Source: Rhizomys pruinosus
Lineage: Eukaryota > Chordata > Mammalia > Rodentia > Spalacidae
DNA length: 64,000 bases
Assembly (NCBI GenBank): GCA_009823505.1
Contig: VZQC01007082.1
Coordinates: 975,459-1,039,458 of the forward strand
Reading direction: 5' to 3'
Part shown: piece after piece, positions 47,410 through 60,500 of the stretch
How positions within the stretch are numbered: the stretch's first letter is position 1
Layout: each line of letters starts with the position of its first letter
Notes under the pieces: generated by a model
Database searches by the model: none
Seen by the model: the letters and a program-made list of their open reading frames with translations, nothing else
What the model was told of the DNA's origin: nothing
Made by a program: the position numbers and the translations under genes

Positions 47410-50035
47410 GAGGATATGTAGACCTGGCTTCGTTCCCAGTGTGTTCCTAGAATTAACCAGAGCATCTGGCACATAGTAGGTGGTCCACAAAGATGCCAGG
47501 GGACCAGAGTGTCCCAGTGCTGGGCTTGACAGGAGTGTTAGTAAACTCTCATAAATGGCTCAGTTGAGCTCTGTTGCTGGCCCTGTTGTCTGACTCCGCT
47601 TCCCCACTCCACAGAAATTGGCTCCTTCTTCCTGCCATCTTACCACCCATGCTGATTATGCACTCCCAACTAGAAGAATTATATAGAGTTGGGGTTGCAG
47701 CTATGTTGTTGAGAAACTCACAAGATGTTTAGAAAAAAAAATGTAAAACCCCCTCATTTCAGGGACCAAGACAATGAGGCCCAGAAAAGACAGACACTTT
47801 CTAAGAACACACAGCGAGTAGGTACACTCGGTCTTAGTTCATACTTTGAGGACTTTGCAGAATGGCTGAGCAATGGCTACAAAATCTGTCGCTGCCTAAT
47901 AGTAGACTTTACCTCACACTTACGTAAGACATTTTTCTAAGAGAAGGTCACCAGTATTCAAACTCAGTATGGGACATCAAAGAGTGATGCACTCTGTTCT
48001 TAAAAGCTGCTGGTCTTCCCTTTGAGTCCAGAAATTAAGTCCTAACAGTGGAGCAAAGCCTCAAGGGCACAGCTCTCGGGACCCAGAGACTACTGTGGAC
48101 TTGGATTGACAGGGCCAGGTGTCAGGAAAGCATTGCTTGAGTTAGGATCCCTAGGCATCACCTGGAAGCTCACAGCACTCCCTCCTCTAGGCCCCAACAA
48201 GCCCATGGCCCTAACAAAGCTAAACTCAACTTTCATGTCCAATGAGGATTCCAAGGCCACTCTCCAAAGTAGGACCTTGCCTTCTCCTCAGACTCTACCA
48301 GCTGAGTACTAAAGAGAATGAAGATGGAGGACAGCGAATGTGTAACCGATCCCTTATTATGACCATCCCTATGGGCATGCACTGTGAAAAGCACTTTACA
48401 GGCCACAATTCATGATCCATTGACTGTCTGTAGGGAAGTCAGTGTTTTATCTCAGAGGAGAAAACTGGGCCTCGAGACTCCAAAGAATCCTTTAGGGGGT
48501 CATAGTGATTGGAACAGAAAATGCATGATTTCCAATGTGGACATGTCAGCTGGGGAAATAAGATACTGATGCATCCACACAGAGTAGTGTTTACACCTTC
48601 TGAAGTCTTTGGCTTCACACTCTACAAGGATCTGCCCTCCTGTCTCCTGATTGGTTTTCAAACCACAGCTACCTCCTCAAACTCCAGTCTGTCTCTAGAC
48701 CACTGCTCGTGGCTCGTCCTACTTCCTGGGTGTTGACTATCTCAATCCTTAGATTGCACTATATAGGAAAGGACATCCCACACTGATCTGATTTCTGGGA
48801 CCCATTCCGTTATCCAGACCCAGCTGGAAATCAACTTTAACGCTTTTGCTCCATGAGGTAACAGATTGCTAAAATGAAAAGTTCTTCAACTAAGTTTACT
48901 TTTCAGCATCTGAGCCTAAAGCCTAAGCAATCAATAAACTGAGCTTGGGGAAAGAAGATCACTTTGGCTTATTTTCTACTTTTTGTGTGAATAACTTATT
49001 CTGCCGTGGTTCGGCTTCCAAGTGAGGAAGACTGACAAAACTGCGTCATAAAAAAGATATTTTTTTCTTTGAAATGTGATGAAAGTATATTTTTCAAGTT
49101 AGTCTATTGAATTATTTTTCTTGTCTATTTTTTAAATAAATATTTTCGATTTTTAAAATACATTTGGGAAATTCACTATACTCTCTTCTTGGAACTCGTG
49201 ATGCATAAAAATGTTGCAAGGACTCTACTGAATTCACACCAGTTTTGTCCATCTCAGGAAAGCAGAGTTACTATGACTTCACTGGGGAAGGTCTGTGACC
49301 AACCAGGCCAGAGATCCAAATTTAGCACCAAATGCTGAATCAGAACCAAGACTTGCATTAGAAATAGAGCAATGAGGATTTCAACAGTGTGAACAGTGTG
49401 GACGGGCTCAGGATGGGCTTTGTCACAAATGCATCGCATTTCTGTCATGAATCATTAACTGAAAGAATACTGAGCTTCAAGAGCGGGAAGAAAGTTCCAG
49501 AACAACATCAAGTTTAAAATGGAAACTAGGTACAAATGAATATTAAGACTCCATCTTCTGGATCTATAAAAATGAAATTAGGCACAGCCAAGAACATGAG
49601 AATGGGAGCCCCTTGAAGCCCCCCCCCCACCCGCTGCCTCTACTCACTGCCAGCTGCCTTCTGCTATTACTCTCTGCCAGCGGGTCTGCCATCTTGCCAG
49701 ATCAGTGCACTCTGCAGACCACACTGGAGGTGCCTTGCTGCCACACTCTCAACTTGATGGCTTTTTCCCTTCATCTCTGCTTGCACGTTGTCTCCTCCTT
49801 CATCTCCTCTGCCTCACCCCATCCACTTACAGATGGACCACTGCATCTGCATTACCCTCAAGCCACCCTTCTCTCATGCACATGGCAAAAGAATGTCCAG
49901 ATGTCAAAATGCAGATTTTCACTCTCCATATAACATGCCACCCTCTTCTCCCAAAGCTACCTCCTGACTGCTACACTACTCATGAGTATGCCATCACACG
50001 CTCAATGCCCCATGTGTGAAGTCCTAGGATCCTAC
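47410..50035. other. Intronic sequence with weak MIR traces
   Basis: Weak reversed MIR motifs lie near 47765-47825 and 48370-48490 (ctcagaggagaaaactgggc). A C10 run lies at 49620. No exon recognised. Confidence 0.4.
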
Positions 50036-50045
50036 AACAGTCCTT

Positions 50046-50264
50046 CGAGGTTAACAGCGCCGATTGTTCTTGCAGAGGACCCGGGTTCGATCCCCAGCTC
50101 CCACATGGTGGCTGAGAGCCATTTTTAACTCCAGTTCCAGATGAATCCTATGCCCTCTTCTGATCTCTGTGGCATTGCATGACACGGGTGCACAGACCTG
50201 TATGCAGACAGTACATTCATACACATAAAGAATAAATTAAAATGTTTTTAAAAAATCTTAAAAA
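50046..50264 (+). mobile_element. 5'-truncated B2 SINE with target duplication
   Basis: It lacks the first 20 or so bases of B2 but keeps the box B (gggttcgatcc) and AT-rich tail. aacagtcctt is at 50036-50045 and 50265-50274. Confidence 0.92.
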
Positions 50265-50350
50265 AACAGTCCTTTCTTTTTCTATACCTGCCATGTGTAG
50301 GCAGCTCCCTACTCTCCTATTTTTCCATTTCTATTGCCATCCCTTAGTTC

Positions 50351-50668
50351 AGCTTCTTTCCCTATCCCCAGCTACTGTAACATCCTCTTCTTTCCCTATC
50401 CCCAGCTACTGTAACATCCTCTTCTTTCCCTATCCCCCAGCTACTGTAACATCCTCTTCTTTCCCTATCCCCAGCTACTGTAACAGCCTCTTCTTTCCCT
50501 ATCCCCAGCTACTGTAACAGCCTCTTCTTTCCCTATCCCTTAGCTACTGTAACATCCTCTTCTTTCTCTATCCCCAGCTACTGTAACATCCTCTTCTTTC
50601 CCTATCCCTTAGCTACTGTAACATCCTCTTCTTTCCCTATCCCCAGCTACTGTAACATCCTCTTCTTA
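50351..50668 (+). repeat. 34-bp minisatellite, about 9.5 copies
   Basis: Units begin ctactgtaaca and end ctttccctatccccag. Starts are at 50372, 50406, 50441, 50475, 50509, 50544, 50578, 50613 and 50647, with three 35-bp units. It is strongly pyrimidine-rich on the plus strand. Each unit has a branch-point-like ctgtaac followed by a pyrimidine tract and CAG or TAG. Confidence 0.97.
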
Positions 50669-50669
50669 G

Positions 50670-51089
50670 ACCTCCAATATTTCAGACTCTTGTTTTAATC
50701 CCACGGATATTTCTCCATTTTTTCTGAGCTACAAATTCTGCTCAGATCACTCTTCTTAACTCATGGATCTATTTAAAATGTTACTCATATCAAAAATTGT
50801 TTGCTTCTTCCTACCATCCCTCTACTTATTCTAGGGTTCAGCCGGTCCCAGTTGGTGTGACTTCCTTCAGGCTTCATCTTGTCACCTTTCCCAGGGGATA
50901 TGTGAACTTATTCTACTCCCCAGTTCTTTCTGGCTTGTGCACTGTGACTTTCCCAAGGGTGACAAAGCCTTGGGCTAATCTACTGTCTCTTGAATTTAGG
51001 AAGAAGCTTCATCTTTCTCCAATTGTTCTGCTACAAAGTAGGTGCAACTCAGAAAGCTTCTGAAGACAAGTACCCAGGAAATATGTGTT
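50670..51089. other. Intronic sequence, no feature recognised
   Basis: No repeat or exon recognised. Confidence 0.35.
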
Positions 51090-51147
51090 AAGCCTGGTCT
51101 ACAGAGTGAGTTCCAGGACAGCTGGGGCTACAGGGAGACCCTGTCTC

Positions 51148-51176
<29 letters not shown>
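51090..51176 (+). mobile_element. 5'-truncated B1 SINE with long A tail
   Basis: It starts at agcctggtctacagagtgag, continues to gagaccctgtctc and ends in about 30 A residues. Confidence 0.92.
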
Positions 51177-51178
<2 letters not shown>

Positions 51179-51522
51179 CCAAAAAAAGAAAGGATCAAAT
51201 AGATGGGAAAAACGTTTGCATAGCCCACTGCAAGTTCAGGAAACCCAGAGTATAAAGTCATATTCCAGAAACTGATGAATTAGAAAAGCTTATAGATTAC
51301 ATCTCATAGGATACTTTCAAGTAGTCCAGGAACCATAGATTTCAACAACTGATCAAAATGACCATCATAAAACTTCAACTGTGATTATCCTCATGTGAAA
51401 CACAAGGCACAGAGGCTCCTAGAAATTAGAAGCTGTTCAAGATCACAGAGGTAGTATTTTTCAGAACCATATAATCTTTGCCACATCAGTTAACAAAAGA
51501 GTAGTCAAGAGGGAACATTGTT

Positions 51523-51651
51523 GGGCCAATTAGATGGCTCAATAAGTAAAGGTGCCACTAAACCTGATGTTCCATCTTTGGGACCCACGAAGTTACTACT
51601 GCAAGTTGTCCTCTGAGCTTCACACATGCAGAGTGGTGCGCACACACACAC

Positions 51652-51706
<55 letters not shown>

Positions 51707-51708
51707 AT
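51523..51708 (+). mobile_element. B3 SINE with (CA)n tail
   Basis: It contains aattagatggctcaataagt, aagttgtcctctgagcttca and a (CA)n run at about 51639-51697, followed by TATATA. Confidence 0.8.
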
Positions 51709-51714
51709 GTGAAA

Positions 51715-54345
51715 AAAGAGAGTGAACATTGCAGATGTTTTCTTAAGTGCTATACCAATCCATCTACAGCAGAAGCATATGAATAACCTTCCTCTGAAAC
51801 ACTCAGTATATGCTATTGGGAGGCTCATTCATTATTAATGTAAATCATAGCCAAAGACATTCAGGTTCTTTATCCCAGGAGGAGATAAATGTGGGACAAA
51901 GCCTGGGCATGAGGCTCAGGCATTCAGAGAATCATTCTCCCTAACATGCTGATGTATTCCATTGGAGTTTATTGAAAATTATTTTTCAGAGCTCATTTCT
52001 GGGTTCATGTGCATTGCACTATCAATAGCTTTACAGCTGTTTCAGAGAAGATAAGAGACCGTCCATCAGCCTTGATGCTGTTGGTCTGTGTCAGTTAGCC
52101 TGAGGAAAATTGCCCAGCATAAAAGAGAAACCTATTCCTATGGAAAATTTCAGAAATTATTCATACTATTGGAAGGTTTAGAAGAAACCTAATGCTTGTT
52201 GTCTTCCTTGGGGTGGACCACAGAGGAGAGAATGTGTCTACAGGCAGTGATGGGATATTAAAGTTATCAATTGATCTGTACGGAATGTCTAAAATCAAGT
52301 GCTCTTTTCTTTTTCTCCCAGGTTAAGGAACAGTGACGGCCTTGGCCAAGGGAAATTTGATGCAGGAGAAGCTTGAATTTACAGCATGGTGCCAGGGAAG
52401 GTCTCAGCTTACTAGGAAAAGATGTGTGTCACAGGGGATTCCTTGATCCCCAGGGTTACGTCTAGTTCCTTATGGACAATCTCTAAGGAAATCATAAAGC
52501 AAGCTAATTAAAACGTTTGTGAGATGGAGCATAAATTCCACCTCTTTACATATCTTTGCCTTAGTCCAGCAGAACAAAGATAAGAAGATTAATTTCTTTT
52601 AGTTGACCATCATGCTTCCGATAAAAACTACTGTTAAGGGCTTGTCTGATATTAACCCAAACAGACAAAATTGGGGGACTTAACTTTGGGTGTTTGTAAA
52701 AGGGACAGGTTTGTTTCTTCACACTTATTTGGGAAAGTGGGAGACCAGTGGGGGTGGGAGTACATGTTGGGGTTCCTCACACAGGTCCTGTTGGGGTTCT
52801 ATGCATCTCGTGAGGACTGCAACCTGTCTGTGAAGCTCTCACTGGGAACTGAAGACTTATAGCCAGGTCCCAGTTCAGAATCCTGGGCTTGGTTAAAAAG
52901 CACTTGGCAAGTTTGGTTTCCTCCCTGCCTGTAACCATAGTTTTCACTTATATAGGCTGGCTGTGCAATGTCACAGTGAGAAGTCCAGCTGGAAGTTTTT
53001 CTTGTCAACAAAGAGCATGGTACAACCTGAGTCCCAGCTCATGACAGTGAGATCGGCCAGACCTGAAGTAGATGATGTTGGTCATTGGCTTAGAGTCCTT
53101 TTTTGTAAGAAAGGGCCCATGCCTCCTATGAGTGTTGGCTGCAGAAATGCAAGGGCAGAATGCTTCCCAGAAAGGAACTGCCATCACCAGAAATGCTATC
53201 ACATTTCATCTTCAAGGGATAGTCCATAAGTCCATAGTCAGTGACTGAGGGCATGGAGTGGTAAGAACACATGCACCATTCTGAGGAGAGGAACAACTGT
53301 GTAAGGTCATTTGCCCTCTATAGCCCTCCTGGGATCAGGCTGGAACCACTGTCTAGACAATGCACTTTTTCTTTGCTATCTTGCTCTGAACTCTTCCCCA
53401 TCTTACTCTGTTCTCCCCAATCTGCTTCCCTTAAAATTTCCCCATCTGCCCAATAAACTACTTACACAAAAACCCTAGGATCATGTCCTTGGAGGGATCT
53501 CATCTAGCAGCAAAAGACTTTTGGCTTTGCTGTCATGAAAATAAAGCTTCCAACGAACTTCCCATCCCTGGAAAGGCAAGTAAAGCTAGAAGACTCCATC
53601 TTCACAGTTAAAAAACTATAAACATACAACCAAGCACATCATAAACTCAGTTAACTTGGAGATCCGATTTGATTGATAAAGCTCTGCATTTTCATAGGGC
53701 TGGATATTTGCACTCGTGAATTTCTGTTCTTCCCCAAGTCCTCAGAAGCAAGCCTTTGCAAGGGTAATTAATCTTACTTGCTCACAAAATTCAAGCACAA
53801 TTAGTCACTGGGCTTGCCATTAGTTAATGGCAGGCAGAGCTATCAAAGCCATCATTCTCTTGTTTGAGGAAGGAATAAAATAAATAAGGCCTAGGAGAAA
53901 ATCTGACCCCCTGCTGGATAGTTGCAGATTATTTAAGAAGTCAGTTTGTCAGCCCTGAGTCCGGACTGCACATCCTAAGCTGTCTTGGTCATTGTGGACT
54001 GGTAGCAGGTATCTCCGACAAACCTAGACTCAGGTAACATATCCCCCAAGGTGGCATATGTTCCTCAGTTTTAGATCTGGAATCTTCAAAAATTCAACTG
54101 CCAGTATGTTCAACAAGACAAAAGAAAGGGTGGGACTGGGGCAGGTATGTACCAGTGGAGATCAGAGTCCCTGTATGATGGCTGTATGCAAACCAAGAAG
54201 GCCAGCCCAGGCACAGAGCAGCAGCATGAAGGGCTGGCATGACTCAGCCAAGTGATTCAATTAGGAGGGAATGGAAATCAGAGCTCAGAAAATTCCAAGG
54301 GGGCATCAATAATAGGGAATGGAAGAAAGCAGAATAAAAGAAAGA
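51715..54345. other. Intronic sequence, no strong feature
   Basis: No exon with splice context and no clear repeat family. Open frames are under 90 codons. Confidence 0.4.
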
Positions 54346-54349
54346 AAAC

Positions 54350-54475
54350 AACTTTAATGAAGGCCTTATCATGGGCTAGAGGCTCTCACACAGTTGTCAG
54401 TTAACCTTTTCAATGACCTTATGAAGAGAGGAATAATGTTTCTATCTAGTAGCCAAACACTATTCCCTCACCACT
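54350..54475 (-). mobile_element. MIR-like fragment
   Basis: ttatcatgggctagaggctc followed by ttttcaatgaccttatgaag suggests an old reversed MIR. Confidence 0.45.
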
Positions 54476-54479
54476 TGTA

Positions 54480-57400
54480 ATGAAGTTCAGTTGGAGTCTT
54501 AGCTAGAGCAATAAGACAAGTGAATGAGGTAAATGGGATACAAATAGGAAAGGAAAAGTCAAAATATCCTTATTTTCAGAAACTATTTTGTATATAAAAT
54601 ACCCTGAAGACTCCATTAGAAAACATCTACAGCTGATAAACAGAGTCAGCAAAGTAGGAAGATACAAAATTAACACACAATAAATCACCAACATCAAACA
54701 TGTTAAGAAAGAAACCAGGAAAACAATCCCATTCACAATAACCTCAAAACAAATGCTGGAATAAATCTACCCCCCAAAGTCAAAGACTTGTATAATAAAA
54801 AAATATGACATTGAAGAAAGAAACTGAAGAAGATGACAGAAGACAGAGAAACTTCCCATGTTCATGGATCATAGGATTAAGAGTTTGAAAAGAGCTATCC
54901 CACCAAAAGCAATCTACAGATTCAAAACAATTCCCATCAAAATTCCAACGTATTCACAAAGATTTTTAATTATTCATATAAAAACACAAAACATCCAGGA
55001 TAGTCAAAATAATCTCAGACAATAAAAGAAAAGCTGGAGGAATCACCATTCCAGATTTTAAGCTATACTGCATAATCACAGTAATAAAAACATCATGGTA
55101 CTGATCAATGAAAAACAACTGAAGACCTAGATATAATTTCATACACCTACTGTCAGCTGACTTTTTTTTTTTTTACAAAGAAGCCAAAACTACATATTGT
55201 AGAAAAAATAGCATCTTCAACAAATAGTGCATGTCCAACTGGATAGCTAGACATAGAAAAATGAAACTAGATAGTTACCTTTCACCTTGAACAAGTCGAC
55301 TCCAAACGGATCAAGGACTTCGCCACAAGACCTGACAATACCCCAAATCTGACAGAAGAGAACATAATGACTACTATGGAATGAATAAGCCCAGGAAAGG
55401 ACTTTCTGATCCGGGCCCTGATAACATAGGCATCAAGGCCAACAACTGAAAAATGATCATATGAAACTCAAAAGCTTCTATAGAGCAAAGAAGAGCATTG
55501 TTTGAGTGAAGAGGCAGCCAATAGAATGGAAAATAACATTACCAGCTATATATTTCATAGGAGGTTCCTATCTAGAATATACAAAAAAAATTTAAAAATG
55601 GAACAAGAAAACAAAAGTCCAATTAGAAATTGGGGGAAGGAACTAAACACAGAGTTTTCAACAGTGAAATGCAAAGAACAGAATATTTTTTATTCTTTAA
55701 CAAAATTACATGCACTATTACCACAGCCCTTGATTGCCTCCCAGAACTTGAAGGTAAGACTCTACTGTTGAAGACAGGACACAGGATCTGAAGCAATGGA
55801 ACTGGAAATGACCTTGAAGCCACCTTCCCTGAAGGCCAGCTCTCATAGTTCTGGGGAGCACTATGCAAGCTGCTAAGGTGGAACATCAATTGACAGTTCA
55901 ACACCAGCTTCAAAGCCTAATAACCATATCAATGACTGACACAGCAAATTATATTGGAGCAGTAGCGGAACTTTTATCTTGGGGGTAATCGACAGCTACC
56001 TAATTGGACATAAAGCCTATTCAATGGGAGGAAACTGATGTGTGGTACTATAAGCATAGACAAATACATGTGGCTGGAGAGGTAATAGATCTTAGAGTAA
56101 ACCCCAAGGCTGTTACACCATTAGGCAAGTGTAATTTTTACTATGTGCAAAATATAGATCCTTAAATTTACAGACAAGTATTCCAGTCACTACTCATTAA
56201 AGAAGGTTCTTTTGCAACACATAGAAATTATTATAGAGTACCACAACTGGTCATACACAGAGACTGTCTGTGGATTGCCCAAGCCTAAGTGGCACTTCCA
56301 CAATGGAACCTCTACACCTAAGGTTCATGGAACACAGTAGAACAAGGGGTACAGAGAACACTAATGCATCTCTCAATTGTCATCAAAGAAGTTCCCTCAT
56401 GCAACATAGGGCCATGAACACAAAAAGACACAAAATGCCCAAAGCATAAAGAATGAGTCTGCAGAGTATGGGTCCTTAGACAGGTCTCCTATATTAAACT
56501 TTATACACCCTCGGTTCAGGGACCATTTTATAAGAGGAGGTAGAAAGATTCTAAGAGCTATGGAGGTGGTACATGACCATATGGAAACAGAGTCTTACAG
56601 GCTCCTAGGACCTTGCTCATATGAACCTACAGCAGTGGTGTAAGTGTGCACAAGACCCATGAAAACTCAAGCAGACAAAAACCCAAGACAGAACTATGGA
56701 AATGGGCAGCAAGCCCCAATCTTAGCCAATGAAACATTGGCAGCTGGTTACTGCCAGGTGAGGAATCGCTGATCTTAATTACAGGGAGGGACTCTAGATA
56801 GGCTGACTAGACCCCAGTGGATGAAACTGCACTGAGGGATGTTTGGGGAAAATAACTTGATAGGCCTTAACACAAATGACAGAATGCATAAATTCCAATA
56901 GGGGGCCATGTGTGGGTGCCTTTGGGGAAGGAGGTATAAAGATAATTATGATATTCTGTATGAAATACACAAAACTTCAAGAAAAAAATTACAAAAATTT
57001 AATATCCTTAGCCATCAGGAAAATGGAAATTAAAGTCACTTTGAGATTTCATTTCATCCCAGTCAAATAGCTAATTTCAAAAACATGAATGATAAATACT
57101 GGTGTGGATGTGAGGAAAGGGCAATCGTTATTCACTGCTGAAGGTGGTGCAAGCTGGTACAGCCATCATGGAAATCAGTGTGAAGATTCTTCAAAAATCA
57201 AGAAATAGATGCTTGACATGCTCCAATTACACCACTCTTGTGCATATACCCAAAAGACTCTGTATACTACTACAAAGATACTTGCTCATCCAAGTTCCTT
57301 CCTACCCTATCCACAAAAGCCAGAAATGCAAGCAATCTACATAGCCATCAACAAATGAATGGACAATGAAAATGTGTTACATTTACACAATGAAATATTA

Positions 57401-57525
57401 TTCAACTGTTAAGAAAAATGAGATTATAAAGTTGGCAGGTAAATGGATAGAGCTGGAAGCTATGATTCTAAGTGAGGTAATCCAGAAAGACAAACATTGT
57501 ATGTTTTGCATTTGTTCCCAAGCCA
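54480..57525 (+). mobile_element. Rodent L1 ORF2 remnant, split by a nested L1 3' UTR
   Basis: At 54490-55130 the sequence matches the distal RT region of ORF2 (agagcaataagacaagtgaa, atcccattcacaataacctc, ttcccatgttcatggatcat). At 55310-55680 it gives the post-RT part (SEEAANRMENNITSY, IRNWGKELNTEFST). After the insert the C-terminus continues at 57000-57510 with SLAIRKMEIKVTLRFHFIPV, then IYTMKYYSTVKKNEI and AGKWIELEAMILSEV. All frames are broken. Confidence 0.9.
55690..56990 (+). mobile_element. Lx-type L1 3' UTR nested in L1 ORF2
   Basis: It shares its order of landmarks with 5880-7230: ttgattgcctcccagaactt at 55731, tgaccttgaagccaccttcc at 55809, the gacaaaaacccaagacagaa block near 56676, a ggctgactagaccccagtgg segment near 56801, and gtataaagataattatgata before an A-rich end near 56985. 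The ORF2 of the host L1 resumes immediately after it. Confidence 0.88.
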
Positions 57526-57529
57526 CGTA

Positions 57530-60500
57530 TTTCCAGTTTCCTAACCCTAGCACTTCATGTTCCAATCTGTACCCAAAGCCTAAGTTGCCCAGAACTGAGG
57601 CTCTCTACAAGACTGAGTCATGCTAAGCCTTTTCACTAATATCTCATTGCAGTAGGAGTCTTTGGTCCTTTCTAGGCACCAAGAGGAATCTACCTTCTGC
57701 CCAAAGAGCTCAGGAGAACGTGTGACAGTAGAGAACAGCTTTTCCTCACTAAGTACTGAGAAAAAAAGATCAAACCTGTTTTTAAGGTGCTCATTTCTCC
57801 TCTAGCAGCCAACTTCAGGACATTCTCTCACTCCATGGTGCACAAAAGGAATACTGGGCAGAATGAGAATTTCCAGTATCCAAAGATGGGCTTGAAACTT
57901 GACTTCTGCAGTTTGGTGGCCCATGGAGAGCTCTCAGCACCTCAAGAAGCCACTGCACCTATGTTCGTTTGTTCTCTTCCACTTTAATCTCAACCTTATT
58001 TTTATTTTCTCCAGTTGCCTTAAAGACTTTGCTTCAACCATCAGTCTTTCCTGCCTTGCCTTTGGCTAGTCTAAGACCAAAAGCTTGATCAAGTCTGCTT
58101 CACTTTAAACAGTAACTAGAATTTCTAAATCTTCATGGATGCCTTCCCCTACCCATCCTTTCTCCTCCACCCCTGCAGGCATTCTCTTCCTTTCCTTCCA
58201 TCATTAAAGTTTCCAATATTAGCATAACCTCATTTCTTCAGTTCTGATTAATTATACCCAAAGCATGTATCTAATATTTCTCTCTCTCTGGGTAAACGAA
58301 AGGATATTACATTCAGCCAAATCCCACACTGCTGCCTAATATGTATCATTTTAGGTAACCTACACCCAACAGAAGAGAAAAGAGGGCTCTCAAGAGATGC
58401 TGATGACTTAATTTGACATTTAGACCCATGTTCTTTCTAGCTTTGAATACCTTATCACACTAAGGACAGAACATCTTTCTCTTATGTCTACAAAGCCAGT
58501 GATGTTTAGTGGTTTAGGGGTTCTCATTTCAGTTATCCCCCAATGAAGATACTGATGTCACCTCTAGACTCCACCTCTGCCTCTAATGCATCCTTACACT
58601 ACTACACCCTGGAGCACCCTGGCTTCTCAGCTTCCCTGCCCTCTCCCTCCCTTCCCTGCCCATGGACCTTCCTTTACTTCCTCTGCTATACACTAAATGT
58701 GACTCCTTTCCAAAGTTCCATCCACATCTTTGCTTTTCAATCTGTAGTGTCTTCATTGGGAATCCATTAGCTGGGCCTATACCATCCACTTGCTTTCCTT
58801 TTAGATGCACCTTTCATGCATGTCTCTGCAAGAGACTGAAGGCTTAGTCTCCCTGATTTCTCCCAGACTGACTAGTGAACATTTTCCGCTTGCTCCTCAA
58901 TTAAACCTGAAGGGATTTGACAAGTCTGACAAGTCTTTTTAGATGAAAATGCAACTTAAGTGATTCTCAAGGGATTGTTTCTCTGGAGAAGCAGGAAAGA
59001 AAAGTCTTCCTGGCAGAAGCAAGGGTACAGAGGAGGGAATTCCTGGTCTATTAAGCAAATTATGAATGAGAGATACAATTATGGGAACGAATGAGGAAAA
59101 AAATCTTTCCAGAGAAAATGTTACCATGCTAACTAAAAAGAAACTATATGATGATCTAGAGAATAAGCAAGGGAGACCTCCATGAAGGAAAAGGTGGGGC
59201 AGGCAGCATGGGTGGTCTGGAAGTGTCCTACAGCTCTGGGAGGTGAGTTCAGGTTCCATTGCATGTAAGATATGATATTGGATCCATCATGACACAAAGT
59301 AACTTCCATTACATAACCACCTCCAGCCATTTCATTGATGCCCTATAGTCCCAGGTAATGCTGAAGAATATAACCAGGGTAAGCGTGCAGAGTGGGAGGA
59401 CAGTAAAGAATTGAGCAAGGGAACTAAGTAGCAAGCAAAAAGGCTAAACCTACCACTGGGTAGTCTCCTCCTCCTTCCAGGCCACACCCTGGAACTCTGC
59501 ACACAACCCTCTGCACTTCTTCCACTCTGCTGTCCCTATTTTAGAGGTCCTGGAGATGATACCTTGTCCTGTCCTAGGAGTCCTTAGCTCCCCTGTTCTG
59601 ACCATCTTTACCTCCCAGATGAGGGAAAGAAGTTTTGTCTGGGTTCTTAGTCACCTCTTCTCTGTATAGTAGGACATTTCTAAGAAGGAGTTGGGGTACA
59701 GAATGAAACAGATTCAGAGATTTTAAGTTACTCAGGCTTTGTTTCTTTACAGGGCAGAGAGGCAGACTTTTGTCTGGGAGTCTCCACGTCTTCCTCCCCT
59801 CCCACAGTCTGAAGATTCCCTGAAGACACTGTGGGTCCCTGCTCCTGGCTTACCCAGCATGCACTACATCTGCACCTGGAACGCCCTGTTCAACATCACT
59901 CGCTTAATCTCGTACTTCTGTCACAGCCTACCTCCCTCCTTGCCACCTCACCTGGGGAAAATGATTTCCTCCATGCTACCTTAGGCCCATGTGACTGGCA
60001 CATCACCACACTTTGCAACTGTTCACCCCTGTTTAGCAACAGGCTCCCTGCAGCAGAGCCTTTACAAGGACACACTCTGACTGCCCCTCCAACAAGCGCT
60101 CAGCACAACATCTACACGAAAGTTCAGCCAGACTGGAAAGCATGTCAGGGTGTCCTGAGAATTTCATTCATACTGGGTAGACAGCAATCCCTGGCAGAAC
60201 TGTGACAACAACAAAAGGGGAGGGGGTGGAGAGAGCATCCTGGGTCCTATCTTCATGGCCTGCAGGAAGAGAAACAGCTGAGAACAACTGGCACAGGATG
60301 AGTAAGACAGGAAAGATGGATGTGTCCTTTCAGAGCCATCTGTCTTCTCTGTGGTGGGGGGAAAAGGGTCCCCAAGCAAGGTTTGAAGAAACAAAGAAGA
60401 GGTAATGTGCCAATAAGAGGAGGGATTCAAAATCAGCCCCAGAAGTATCCAAGTAACAGTGAGCAAGTTTCGTATCTTCCAAGATCCTGTTTCCTCTCTG

